From the NCBI RefSeq assembly GCF_004965515.1, contig NZ_SSHH01000002.1:18839-82838 (forward strand): a DNA stretch of 64,000 bases. The letters run 5' to 3'. Below the pieces are notes generated by a model that searched no databases, was not told the origin of the DNA, and was given only the letters and a program-made list of their open reading frames with translations. Below, piece after piece: positions 16,761 through 25,645 of the stretch. The position numbers and the translations under genes were made by a program. The stretch's first letter is position 1. Each line of letters starts with the position of its first letter. The DNA comes from Alteraurantiacibacter aquimixticola (GTDB lineage: Bacteria; Pseudomonadota; Alphaproteobacteria; Sphingomonadales; Sphingomonadaceae).

Positions 16761-19487
16761 TTACTGGCCGAAAGTGCGCTGCCACCAGCCACGGCGCGGT
16801 TCCCCGTCGGGGCCTATGGCCTCATCACCAGTCTCGGCAACTTCCGCGCCGTTGGCATCATTGGCCGGTTCCGCAGCAGGCGTTTCCGCGGCGGGTTCCT
16901 CCGCAGTCTCCTCCTTCACCTCATCGGCCTTCTTGCGGCGGGTCCGCGGCTTGCGGGCGGGCTTTTTCTCCACTTCCGCATCGGCCTCGGCTGCTTCCTC
17001 CGGCTTTGCATCATCCGCCTTGGCTTCGTCTGTCTTAGGCTCGTCGGCCTTAGGCTCGTCCGCCTTCTTCCGGCGAGTGCGGCGCTTGGGCTTTTCCTCG
17101 ACTTCCTCGGCGGGCTTTTCAGCCTCTTCCTCGGTTGCAGCGTCGGTGTCTGCAGCCTTCTTGCGACGCGTACGGCGCTTGGGTTTTTCCTCTGCTTCGG
17201 CTTCTGCCGGAGCTTCGGGTGCTTCCTCTTTGACGGTCTCCGCGTCGGCTTCGCTTGCCTCGGCTTCTTCGCCTTCGGCTTTGCTACCTTCCGCAGCCTC
17301 ATCACGTCTGCGGCCTCGGCCGCGGCCACCACGGCGGCGGCGGCGAGGCTTTTCGGTCAGCTCTTCTTCCGAATCCTCGGAAGCCTCTGCATCGGCATCG
17401 CCGCCGGAGGAGCTTTCCTCGTCATCATTGTCAGATTCTTCGCGATCGCGGTTGCGATTGCGGTTCCGGCCGCCACGGCGACGGCGACGGCGCTTCTTGC
17501 GGTCATTGCCATCGTCGTCGTCATTGTCCTCATCGTCGGAGGTATCGACAGCGTCATCCGCCTCGTCCTCATCCTCGTCGACGATCGGTTCGAACTTGGG
17601 CGCTTCGGTCGGGCGCGGGCCGGAGGAGGTTACGCGCATCTTGGCGCCTTCATCCTCGCCCTCCGGCACGACCTGCACGGTCACGCCATAGCGGCTTTCG
17701 ATCTCCGCAAGGTCCGAACGCTTGGCATTGAGCAGGTACACGCTCGCCTCGGTCGAGGCGTAGAGCGTGATCACCGTGCCTTTACCCTTGGCGGCCTCAT
17801 CCTCGATGAAGCGCAGGGCCGAAAGGCCTGCGGAAGATGCTGTACGGACCAGGCCCGTACCGTCGCAATGCGGGCAGGAACGGGTGGTCGCTTCCAGCAC
17901 GCCGGTGCGCAGGCGCTGGCGGCTCATTTCCATCAGGCCGAAGCCGGAAATGCGGCCCACCTGGATGCGCGCACGGTCGTTCCTGAGCGAATCCTTCATG
18001 CACCGCTCGACTTTGCGGATGTTGGAGTTGTGCTCCATGTCGATGAAGTCGATCACGACCAGTCCGGCCATGTCGCGCAAGCGCAGCTGGCGGGCGATTT
18101 CCTTGGCGGCTTCGAGGTTCGTGTGCAGCGCCGTCTGCTCGATGCCATGCTCCTTGGTGGAACGGCCCGAGTTGATATCGATCGAGACCAGCGCCTCGGT
18201 CGGGTTGATAACCAGATAGCCGCCGGACTTCAGCTGCACGACAGGCTCGTACATCGCCGACAGCTGGTCTTCCGCGCCATAGCGCTGGAACAGCGGGACG
18301 GGATCGGAATAGGCCTTCACCCGCCGCGCATGGCTGGGCATGAGCAGTTTCATGAAGTCCTTGGCGGAGCGATAGCCTTCCTCGCCCTCGACCACGACTT
18401 CTTCGATCTCGCGATTGTAGATGTCGCGGATGGCGCGCTTGATCAGGTCCGAATCCGAATGGATCAGCGCCGGAGCGCTGCTCTTCAGCGTGTTTTCGCG
18501 AATCTCGTCCCACAGGCGGGCGAGGTAGTCGAAGTCACGCTTGATCTCGGTCTTGTTGCGCTGCAGCCCGGCGGTGCGCACGATCAGGCCCATGCTCTTG
18601 GGCAGGCTCAGCTCGTTGACGATCTGCTTCAGGCGCTTTCGGTCGGAACCGTTTGAAATCTTGCGCGAAATGCCGCCGCCATGGCTGGAGTTCGGCATCA
18701 GCACGCAATAGCGGCCGGCGAGCGAAAGATAGGTTGTGAGGGCGGCGCCCTTATTGCCACGCTCTTCCTTCACGACCTGGACGAGCAGCACCTGGCGGCG
18801 CTGGATGACGTCCTGGATCTTGTAACGGCGGCGCAGCGCCTGACGCTTGGCGCGCACATCGTCGATTTCCTTGGCGCGGCTGCCGCCACCGCGACGGCCA
18901 CCACCCTGGCGACGTCCGCGAGCGCGGCCTCGGCCACGGCGCGAGCGGGCAGGTTTGGCGTCGTCTTCGGACTCGCCGTCTTCACCGTCCTCTTCCTCGG
19001 ATTCCTCGTCCTCGTCGGACTCGTCCTCATCCTCGCCATTTTCGAGCTGGCCGTCCTCGATCGTGGCGACGTCGTCCTTTTCCGAGGTGTCGATTTCCTC
19101 GACGCCGGGTCCTTCGTCCTCGTCGTCGCCGTCATCGCCGACATCGAGATCCTCTTCGTCCTCGTCCTCGGCGGCACGAAGCGCCGCTTCCTCTTCGGCC
19201 GCAGCCTGTTCCTCGGCCAGCAGCTGGGCACGATCCTCGGCCGGGATCTGGTAATAGTCGGGATGGATTTCGCTGAAAGCGAGGAAACCGTGACGATTGC
19301 CGCCGAAATCGACGAAAGCCGCCTGAAGCGACGGTTCGACCCTGGTTACCTTGGCGAGGTAGATATTGCCCTTGATCTGCTTGTGTTCAGCAGATTCGAA
19401 ATCGAATTCCTCAATCCGGTTTCCCTTGAGCACCGCCACCCGCGTTTCTTCCGGGTGGCGCGCATCGATAAGCATGCGCGTTGCCAT
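16761..19487 (-). CDS. rne: Ribonuclease E/G family endoribonuclease
   Basis: A 908-residue RNase E, the core of the RNA degradosome. It starts MATRMLIDARHPEETRVAVL behind GGAG. The S1 domain is split by a long acidic then Arg/Gly-rich insertion (about residues 95-215), known for alphaproteobacterial RNase E. The catalytic centre shows ALVSIDINSGRST and GLVVIDFIDMEHN, giving the two metal-binding aspartates, and CPHCDGTG is the zinc link. From about 600 the tail is disordered: acidic blocks alternate with basic RRRRRGGRNRNR and three copies of a KRRTRRKKA-like motif, the expected region for binding RNA and partner proteins. The long leader (19488 on) may allow autoregulation. Confidence 0.95.
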   Translation of the reverse strand: MATRMLIDARHPEETRVAVLKGNRIEEFDFESAEHKQIKGNIYLAKVTRVEPSLQAAFVDFGGNRHGFLAFSEIHPDYYQIPAEDRAQLLAEEQAAAEEEAALRAAEDEDEEDLDVGDDGDDEDEGPGVEEIDTSEKDDVATIEDGQLENGEDEDESDEDEESEEEDGEDGESEDDAKPARSRRGRGRARGRRQGGGRRGGGSRAKEIDDVRAKRQALRRRYKIQDVIQRRQVLLVQVVKEERGNKGAALTTYLSLAGRYCVLMPNSSHGGGISRKISNGSDRKRLKQIVNELSLPKSMGLIVRTAGLQRNKTEIKRDFDYLARLWDEIRENTLKSSAPALIHSDSDLIKRAIRDIYNREIEEVVVEGEEGYRSAKDFMKLLMPSHARRVKAYSDPVPLFQRYGAEDQLSAMYEPVVQLKSGGYLVINPTEALVSIDINSGRSTKEHGIEQTALHTNLEAAKEIARQLRLRDMAGLVVIDFIDMEHNSNIRKVERCMKDSLRNDRARIQVGRISGFGLMEMSRQRLRTGVLEATTRSCPHCDGTGLVRTASSAGLSALRFIEDEAAKGKGTVITLYASTEASVYLLNAKRSDLAEIESRYGVTVQVVPEGEDEGAKMRVTSSGPRPTEAPKFEPIVDEDEDEADDAVDTSDDEDNDDDDGNDRKKRRRRRRGGRNRNRNRDREESDNDDEESSSGGDADAEASEDSEEELTEKPRRRRRGGRGRGRRRDEAAEGSKAEGEEAEASEADAETVKEEAPEAPAEAEAEEKPKRRTRRKKAADTDAATEEEAEKPAEEVEEKPKRRTRRKKADEPKADEPKTDEAKADDAKPEEAAEADAEVEKKPARKPRTRRKKADEVKEETAEEPAAETPAAEPANDANGAEVAETGDEAIGPDGEPRRGWWQRTFGQ

Positions 19488-19955
19488 TTAAATTTCTCCA
19501 GGCATGTGATCCTCGTGCGGCGCAAGGCGCCATCAGAGCATGCCGATATGTGTGAATTCCCCTGGGCGCGGGGCCGTGGCCGGGCGCTTGCGGGAGAGAT
19601 AATTGGGCGCGGCTGCCGGTAGGCCGGGAGCTCGCGCTGCGGAATGTGTCTGCGGCGAAGCGAAGGCGCAGGATTTCGTTCTGCGCGAGAGCGGGGGTCG
19701 CCATGGTGCAGTCTACAGACTGCTGGCTGACCTTGTAGCTCTGGCTTCTCATCGCGGCATCAACCTGTAAATCAAGCCGGAACCGCAGGATTGGCGGGCC
19801 CGGATCGGCCACGGAGCACTATTCCCCGGGCCAAGTATTCGGCTAGCATTTGGGGAAAGCCTCGGCAACCTTATTGCGCGTTTTCGCAAATTTCCCTTGG
19901 TTGGCTGCCATGAACATGGTGAAAACGCGGCTAACGAGGCAATAGGGGATCAGGC
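19488..19955. other. Divergent intergenic region with rne leader and amidase promoter
   Basis: A 468-base stretch between the divergent starts of rne and the amidase gene. I find no convincing gene: the short frames here lack ribosome sites and recognisable composition. On the minus strand it holds the GGAG ribosome site of rne (CTGGAG about 8 bases before ATG) and a GC-rich leader with several inverted segments near 19560-19640. Long leaders before rne are common and in enteric bacteria mediate autoregulation, but I cannot assign a known structure. The right third becomes more A/T-rich (19850-19900) and probably carries the promoter of the amidase gene. Confidence 0.5.
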
Positions 19956-20918
19956 TTGGTCTGGTTTCGGATCCAGATTGCGCTGCTCTTCCTGGCGCCA
20001 GTCCTGCTTTTTGCGGGCCTTTATGCTATTGGCAAGGCCGTTCCCGTGCCGCATCTGGGCCGAGAATATGTCGTCCGCATAGCCTTGCCCGAACCGGGCA
20101 CGACGGTGGAGCTGCCTCCCGTCCTGGGTCCCGACGATCCTACCCGCCCGCTAGTGGTGATAGATGCCGGTCACGGCGGTCATGACCCGGGAGCGGTCGG
20201 TGCAGGTTTTCGCGAAAAGACGCTGACCCTCGGCCTGGCGCGAAACCTGCGCGACCAGTTGCTGGCCGATGGCGGTATTCGTGTGGCGATGACCCGCGAC
20301 GAGGACAAATATCTGGTCCTGGCCGAACGCGTACAGATCGCCCGTGCCCTGGGCGCCGACCTGTTCATCTCGATCCATGCCGATTCCGCCGGGGAGCGCG
20401 ACGAAGTCAGCGGCGCGAGCATCTACACATTGTCGGAGGAGGCTTCCTCCGAAGCGGCCGCCCGCTTCGCCCAGCGCGAGAACGAAGCCGATATCGTCAA
20501 CGGCATCGAATTGTCGGGCGGGACGGAGAGCGTGAACGCGATCCTGGTAGAGCTGTCGCAGCGCCGCACCTCCGATGCCTCGGCCCAGTTTTCCCAATTG
20601 ATCGTGCGCGAAGGGGAGGGCACCCTGGCCTTCCACCCCCAATCCGAACGTTCCGCAGCGCTTGCCGTGCTGCGCGCACCGGACGTCCCATCCGTTCTGT
20701 TCGAGGCTGGTTTCATCAGCAATCCCGACGAAGCCGAGCGCCTCGCCTCGGTCGAGGGGCAACGCGCCTTTGCCGGCGCCATGGCGCAGGCCATCCGCAT
20801 TCACCTGGCGCGCGAAGCGGACGTTTCGCTCCAAAGCGCCGGTGTCGATGCGGCGTCCTCTACCGACGTCGTACCGGAGGGCGAAGGCGAGACAACAGCC
20901 GCACCCGGCGCCGGCTGA
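19956..20918 (+). CDS. N-acetylmuramoyl-L-alanine amidase (Amidase_3)
   Basis: A 320-residue periplasmic zinc amidase that cleaves the lactyl-peptide bond in peptidoglycan, used in daughter-cell separation. The start is TTG 19956 with AGGGGAT ahead of it. An N-terminal hydrophobic segment (about 6-27) serves as signal or membrane anchor. The catalytic domain shows VVIDAGHGGHDPGAVG (zinc His), REKTLTL (zinc Glu), FISIHADS (zinc His) and SVLFEAGFISN (catalytic Glu). The last ~25 residues are a low-complexity Ala/Glu/Gly tail. No AMIN or LysM domain is present. PBP1A follows 61 bases downstream, a functional pair in wall growth. Confidence 0.93.
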   Translation: MVWFRIQIALLFLAPVLLFAGLYAIGKAVPVPHLGREYVVRIALPEPGTTVELPPVLGPDDPTRPLVVIDAGHGGHDPGAVGAGFREKTLTLGLARNLRDQLLADGGIRVAMTRDEDKYLVLAERVQIARALGADLFISIHADSAGERDEVSGASIYTLSEEASSEAAARFAQRENEADIVNGIELSGGTESVNAILVELSQRRTSDASAQFSQLIVREGEGTLAFHPQSERSAALAVLRAPDVPSVLFEAGFISNPDEAERLASVEGQRAFAGAMAQAIRIHLAREADVSLQSAGVDAASSTDVVPEGEGETTAAPGAG

Positions 20919-20979
20919 CCGCAGCCCGTCGCATTCATTCTGGCGCAAGCCGGAAGCCCCATGCTAAGGGCGGATCACC

Positions 20980-23547
20980 ATGGCAGCTACCGAAGACTCT
21001 GGCGCGCAGGACTTGCGCTATCGCATCACCCGCGGGGCCGAAGGCGCCTTTGCGGGCGTGCGCGAATTCTGGCGTGAAAATCCGCATCTGGCTTCGTTTC
21101 GCGAACACTGGCGCGATAAGCGCTGGGTGCGCTGGGGCGGCTATGCGCTGGCAGCCGGGCTCGCCATGCTCATCCTGGGCTGGGCGCTGGTTGCACGCGA
21201 TCTTCCCGATGCCGAAACGCTGCTGGATTACGAACCCAACCTGCCGAGCGTGGTACGCGGCGCGGATGGCGAAATCGTCCACCGCTACGAGCGCGAGCGC
21301 CGCGTGGAATTGCAGTTCAAGGACCTGCCCACCCAGCTGGTGAACGCCTATACCAGCGCGGAGGACAAGACCTTCTGGAGCCACGGCGGCATCGATGCCG
21401 GCGGCTTCATCGGCGCGGTCATCGACTATGTCAGCAAGATCGGCTCGGACGAACGTGCCGTTGGCGGCTCCACCATTACCCAGCAGGTGGCCAAGAACAT
21501 CCTTCTGGATGACGAATATTCGGTCACCCGCAAATTGCGCGAGATGGTTCTGGCGACGCGCATCGAAAGCGTGCTCTCCAAGGAAGAGATCATCACGCTT
21601 TACCTCAACGAAATCCCGCTCGGCCGCCGCAGCTTCGGCGTGCAGGCCGCCGCGCGCGCCTATTTCGACAAGGATGTGGACGAGCTGGCGCTGCACGAGA
21701 TGGCCTATCTCGCCATCCTGCCCAAGGCGCCCGAAACCTATAGCCGCCAGCGCAATTACGACGAGGCGATGGTGCGCCGGAACATCGTGCTCGACCAGAT
21801 GGAGGATAATGGCCACATCAGTGCTGCCGAGCGCGATGCGGCCAAGGCGCTGCCTTTGGGCATCGTGCAGGGCCAGCGGCAAAGCCGGTCGGCCGATGCG
21901 GGCTATTTCCTCGAGGAAGTGCGCCGCCAGCTGATCGCCCAATTCGGCGAGGAAGCCGAGGACGGTCGCAATTCGGTCTATGCTGGCGGATTGTGGGTGC
22001 GCACCTCGCTCGACACTGAATTGCAGGATGCAGCGCGAGATTCCTTGCGCGATGCGCTGCTGCGCTATCACGGCAATCGCGGATGGAGCGGCCGCGTTGC
22101 GGCGATCAACCCGGACAATGGTGACCTGAAATCGCAGCTTGCAGGCTCCAACATCTCGATCAGCTACCAGGACTGGCGCATTGCGGTTGTCACCCAGACA
22201 TCCGGCAGCAGCGCCAGCATCGGTTTTGCCGATGGCGCAGATGGTTCGTTGAGCGAGGCACCAAATGCAATGAAAGTGGGCGACGTGATCGCCGTCTCCC
22301 CGCAAGGCAGCGGTTGGCGCCTGCGCAGCGTACCGGGCATCTCGGGCGGCTTCGTCGCGCAGGACCCGCATACGGGCCGCGTTCTGGCCATGCAGGGTGG
22401 TTTCGACAGCCGTCTCGGCTCCTTCAATCGCGCTACGCAGGCCGAGCGGCAGCCCGGTTCGACGGTGAAGCCGCTGGTCTATGCTGCCGGGCTCGACAAC
22501 GGGATGACCCCGTCCTCCCTGATTCCAGACAGCCAGTATTGCTATTACCAGGGCGCCAATCTGGGCGAGAAGTGCTTCACCAATTTCGGCGGTAGCCGTG
22601 GCGGCGGCGAGCATCCGATGCGCTACGGGCTCGAGCAGTCCAAGAACCTGATGACCGTGCACATCGCGATGGACACGGGGATGGAAAACGTCCTCAGCAT
22701 GTTCCGCGCGCTGGATATCGAGCCGAGCGAAGGTCTCTACCAGCCCTATCCGGCTTTCTCGCTGGGCTCGGGCGAGAGCACGGTAATGCGCATGGTCAAC
22801 GCCTATTCGGCCATGGTCAATCACGGGCGGCTGAACCCGCCAAGCCTGATCGATTATGTGCAGGATCGCGATGGCAAGGTGATCTGGCGTTCGGACGAGC
22901 GCGAGTGCCTCGGCTGCAACATGGATGAGTGGGACGGCTCGCCCATGCCGCGCCTCGCGCCGAAGGGGCGGCAGGTGATGGATGCGCGCACAGCCTTCCA
23001 GATCGTCAACATGCTCACCGGCACCGTACAGCGCGGCACGGCAACGCGCCTGCGCGACCTCGATTTCCCGCTCTTCGGCAAGACCGGCACCAATAGCGGC
23101 CCGACCGATGCGTGGTTCGTGGGCGGCTCGACCGATATCGTGGCTGGCACCTATGTCGGCTATGACCAGCCCCGAGATCTCGGCGGCTATATTCAGGGCG
23201 GTAACACAGCCGTGCCGATCATGAAGCAGTTCATCCAGAACACCCGTGATCACTGGAGCGGCAGGCCCTTCATCGCCCCGGCAGGGGTGCGCATGGTGCG
23301 TGTCGACCGCCGCACGGGCCACCGCGTCTTCGATGCCTGGCCCACCGACGATCCGATGGCCGATGTGATCTGGGAGGCCTTCAAGCCCGATACCGAACCG
23401 CGCCGCAGCCAGCGGCAGGACGAGATCGACGCCATGCGCGAGATGATCCTCGCCCAGCTGCGCCGACGGGACGCGGCCGCCAATGCGGTTCCGGTCAATG
23501 CCAACAGCCCGGAAAACTTCGTCGAAGAGCAGGGCGGCATTTACTGA
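20980..23547 (+). CDS. mrcA: Penicillin-binding protein 1A (bifunctional glycosyltransferase/transpeptidase)
   Basis: An 855-residue class-A PBP that polymerises and cross-links peptidoglycan at the inner membrane. A cytoplasmic N-terminus is followed by one membrane helix (about 54-71). The GT51 domain has its catalytic Glu128 in SAEDKTFWSHGG and GGSTITQQVAKN. An OB-like insert follows. The transpeptidase motifs are Ser494 in PGSTVKP, SKN at 554-556 and KTGT at 701-704. The length is typical of PBP1A. RF2 lies 112 bases downstream. The long open frame on the opposite strand here is only a shadow of GC-rich coding sequence. Confidence 0.95.
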   Translation: MAATEDSGAQDLRYRITRGAEGAFAGVREFWRENPHLASFREHWRDKRWVRWGGYALAAGLAMLILGWALVARDLPDAETLLDYEPNLPSVVRGADGEIVHRYERERRVELQFKDLPTQLVNAYTSAEDKTFWSHGGIDAGGFIGAVIDYVSKIGSDERAVGGSTITQQVAKNILLDDEYSVTRKLREMVLATRIESVLSKEEIITLYLNEIPLGRRSFGVQAAARAYFDKDVDELALHEMAYLAILPKAPETYSRQRNYDEAMVRRNIVLDQMEDNGHISAAERDAAKALPLGIVQGQRQSRSADAGYFLEEVRRQLIAQFGEEAEDGRNSVYAGGLWVRTSLDTELQDAARDSLRDALLRYHGNRGWSGRVAAINPDNGDLKSQLAGSNISISYQDWRIAVVTQTSGSSASIGFADGADGSLSEAPNAMKVGDVIAVSPQGSGWRLRSVPGISGGFVAQDPHTGRVLAMQGGFDSRLGSFNRATQAERQPGSTVKPLVYAAGLDNGMTPSSLIPDSQYCYYQGANLGEKCFTNFGGSRGGGEHPMRYGLEQSKNLMTVHIAMDTGMENVLSMFRALDIEPSEGLYQPYPAFSLGSGESTVMRMVNAYSAMVNHGRLNPPSLIDYVQDRDGKVIWRSDERECLGCNMDEWDGSPMPRLAPKGRQVMDARTAFQIVNMLTGTVQRGTATRLRDLDFPLFGKTGTNSGPTDAWFVGGSTDIVAGTYVGYDQPRDLGGYIQGGNTAVPIMKQFIQNTRDHWSGRPFIAPAGVRMVRVDRRTGHRVFDAWPTDDPMADVIWEAFKPDTEPRRSQRQDEIDAMREMILAQLRRRDAAANAVPVNANSPENFVEEQGGIY

Positions 23548-23659
23548 CCCGATGTTTTGCTGATCGGCGCCTATTGCGCGGGGCATGAGCCCTTCAATCC
23601 CCTTTCGCTTGTCCGCTCGCTGCGCTAGGCCGCGCGGCTGACTTTGCTGGAGACTTTCT

Positions 23660-24787
23660 ATGCGTGCCGAAGGGCAGGCCCATATTGACCGCATCGAAGC
23701 CGCGCTGGCGCTGGTGCGCAAATCGCTCGACTGGGACCGCGCGCTGCGCCGCCTGGAGGAGCTGGATGCGCGCGTGCAGGACCCTTCGCTGTGGGACAAT
23801 CCCAAGGAAGCGCAGGCGATCAGCCGCGAGCAGAAGCAGCTGGAAAGCGCGATCGGCACGGTGAATGAAATCTCCGCCGAAATGGCCGATGCGGTAGAGT
23901 TCATCGAGCTGGGAGAGATGGAAGGCGACGATGCGGTTGTCGCCGATGGTCTCGCCAGCCTCGCCAAGCTCGCCGAGCGCGCCGATGCCGACAAGGTGCA
24001 GGCGCTGCTTTCGGGCGAGGCGGATGGCAACGACACCTATCTCGAAATCCACGCCGGCGCGGGCGGCACGGAAAGCCAGGACTGGGCCGAAATGCTGCTG
24101 CGCATGTATGCCCGCTGGGCCGAACAGCGCGGCTTCAAGGTGGAGACCGTGGAATACCAGGCCGGCGAGCAGGCGGGCATCAAGTCCGCCACGCTGCTGA
24201 TCAAGGGCGAGAACGCATACGGCTATGCCAAGACGGAGAGCGGCGTCCACCGCCTGGTGCGCATCAGCCCCTATGACAGCTCGGCGCGGCGCCACACCTC
24301 GTTCAGCTCGGTCTGGGTCTATCCCGTGATCGACGACGATATCTCGATCGAGGTGAACGAAGGCGACCTGCGCATCGACACTTATCGCGCATCGGGTTCG
24401 GGTGGACAGCACGTCAACACCACCGATTCCGCAGTCCGTATCACCCACTTGCCCACCGGCATCGTGGTGGCGAGCCAGAATGACCGCAGCCAGCACAAGA
24501 ACCGCGCCACAGCGATGAACATGCTGAAGGCGCGCCTGTTCGAACGCGAAATGGCCGAGCGTGAGGCGGCAGCGGCAGGCGAGTACCAGGAAAAGACCGA
24601 GATCGGCTGGGGCCACCAGATCCGCAGCTATGTCCTCCAGCCATACCAGATGGTGAAGGATCTGCGCACCGGCGTCACTTCAAGCGCGCCCGACGACGTG
24701 CTCGACGGCAAGATCGACGATTATATCGCTGCAGCCCTTGCCCAGCGCGTGACCGGTGAAACGGTGGAGGTAGAGGACGTCGAGTAG
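23660..24787 (+). CDS. prfB: Peptide chain release factor 2
   Basis: A 375-residue class-I release factor that reads UGA and UAA. The GGQ motif that triggers peptidyl-tRNA hydrolysis is in [15 protein letters not shown], and the stop-codon recognition tripeptide region reads [15 protein letters not shown], so it is SPY where E. coli has SPF. The frame is continuous from ATG 23660 (GGAG upstream). There is no internal UGA with the +1 frameshift signal that autoregulates prfB in E. coli and many other bacteria. Confidence 0.97.
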   Translation: MRAEGQAHIDRIEAALALVRKSLDWDRALRRLEELDARVQDPSLWDNPKEAQAISREQKQLESAIGTVNEISAEMADAVEFIELGEMEGDDAVVADGLASLAKLAERADADKVQALLSGEADGNDTYLEIHAGAGGTESQDWAEMLLRMYARWAEQRGFKVETVEYQAGEQAGIKSATLLIKGENAYGYAKTESGVHRLVRISPYDSSARRHTSFSSVWVYPVIDDDISIEVNEGDLRIDTYRASGSGGQHVNTTDSAVRITHLPTGIVVASQNDRSQHKNRATAMNMLKARLFEREMAEREAAAAGEYQEKTEIGWGHQIRSYVLQPYQMVKDLRTGVTSSAPDDVLDGKIDDYIAAALAQRVTGETVEVEDVE

Positions 24788-24868
24788 GCGCAGCATCACG
24801 CTGCCGGGCGAAAACCAGCGCGCTCTTGTGCTTTCGTCCGACTTGCCGATACGCTGACGAGCGGGATC

Positions 24869-25621
24869 ATGAAACGACTGCACGCCATCTGCTCCGCATT
24901 GTCTCTGTCAGCCACAGCGCTGCTGCTGACGGCGTGCGAGCCGGTGGACCAGGATCGCCCGCTGACCAGTCGCGATTTCCCGCGCGCCTATCGCCCCGTG
25001 TCCGCTACCGGCAGCAACGCCTTCTCCACCGAGCAGATTCGCGATGACCGCCGCGAAGCGCAAACGGTGATGGACAAGGCCAATATCAACGAAGGCATGA
25101 CCGTCGCCGATCTCGGTGCGGGCGAGGGCTATTATACGGTGCGCCTTGCCACTCGCGTGGGCGAAAACGGCCGTGTGCTCGCGCAGGATATCGATGAGGA
25201 GGCGCTTCGCCGCCTGGGCAATCGCGTGGAGCGCGAGAGGCTGGACAACGTCTCGATCAAGCTGGGTGCGGAGGACGATCCTCGCCTGCCGGACAACAGC
25301 TTCGACCGCGTCTTCATGGTCCATATGTATCACGAGATCACAGAGCCTTATGCCTTCCTGTGGCGGATGCGTCCGTCGCTGCGTGACGGCGGGCAGGTGA
25401 TCGTGGTGGATGTCGATCGTCCGGCTGACCAGCATGGCATTGACCCGCAACTCTTGTTCTGCGAATTCGAGCGCGTCGGGTTTCGCCTGGTCGATTTCGA
25501 CCTGAAACCGGAGATTGCCGGATATTACGCGCAATTCGAGGCTGTGGGCGACCGCCCACAGCCACATGAAATAGAGCCGTGCGTTCAGCCCGGCGAAGAT
25601 AGAATGGACGGCTCCACCTAA
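24869..25621 (+). CDS. Lipoprotein with class I methyltransferase domain
   Basis: A 250-residue protein. The N-terminus is a clear lipoprotein signal (LSATALLLTAC, lipidated Cys23). The rest is a SAM-methyltransferase Rossmann fold: motif I VADLGAGEGYYTVRLA (about 79-94), the acidic residue in LAQDIDEEAL, and a motif-IV-like SFDRVFMVHMYHEITEP. The combination is odd because SAM is a cytoplasmic cofactor and a mature lipoprotein would be in the periplasm. Similar signal-bearing methyltransferase-like proteins occur in other proteobacteria without a proven activity. The domain could have been re-used for binding, or the signal may not be processed. Confidence 0.75.
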   Translation: MKRLHAICSALSLSATALLLTACEPVDQDRPLTSRDFPRAYRPVSATGSNAFSTEQIRDDRREAQTVMDKANINEGMTVADLGAGEGYYTVRLATRVGENGRVLAQDIDEEALRRLGNRVERERLDNVSIKLGAEDDPRLPDNSFDRVFMVHMYHEITEPYAFLWRMRPSLRDGGQVIVVDVDRPADQHGIDPQLLFCEFERVGFRLVDFDLKPEIAGYYAQFEAVGDRPQPHEIEPCVQPGEDRMDGST

Positions 25622-25645
25622 AGGGTCGCACCGCTGGGGTATTGG

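Noticed and set aside
17000..17200. Short repeats that could look like a CRISPR array
   Set aside because: They are in-frame coding repeats of the KRRTRRKKA motif in RNase E, with no regular spacers.
23660..23760. Programmed +1 frameshift in prfB
   Set aside because: The frame is continuous through the region where the internal UGA normally lies.
20935..24036. 1033-codon open frame on the minus strand opposite PBP1A and RF2
   Set aside because: Antisense to two clearly conserved genes; its composition (Ala, Arg, His, Gly) is what codon bias of the real genes produces, and it has no recognisable domain.
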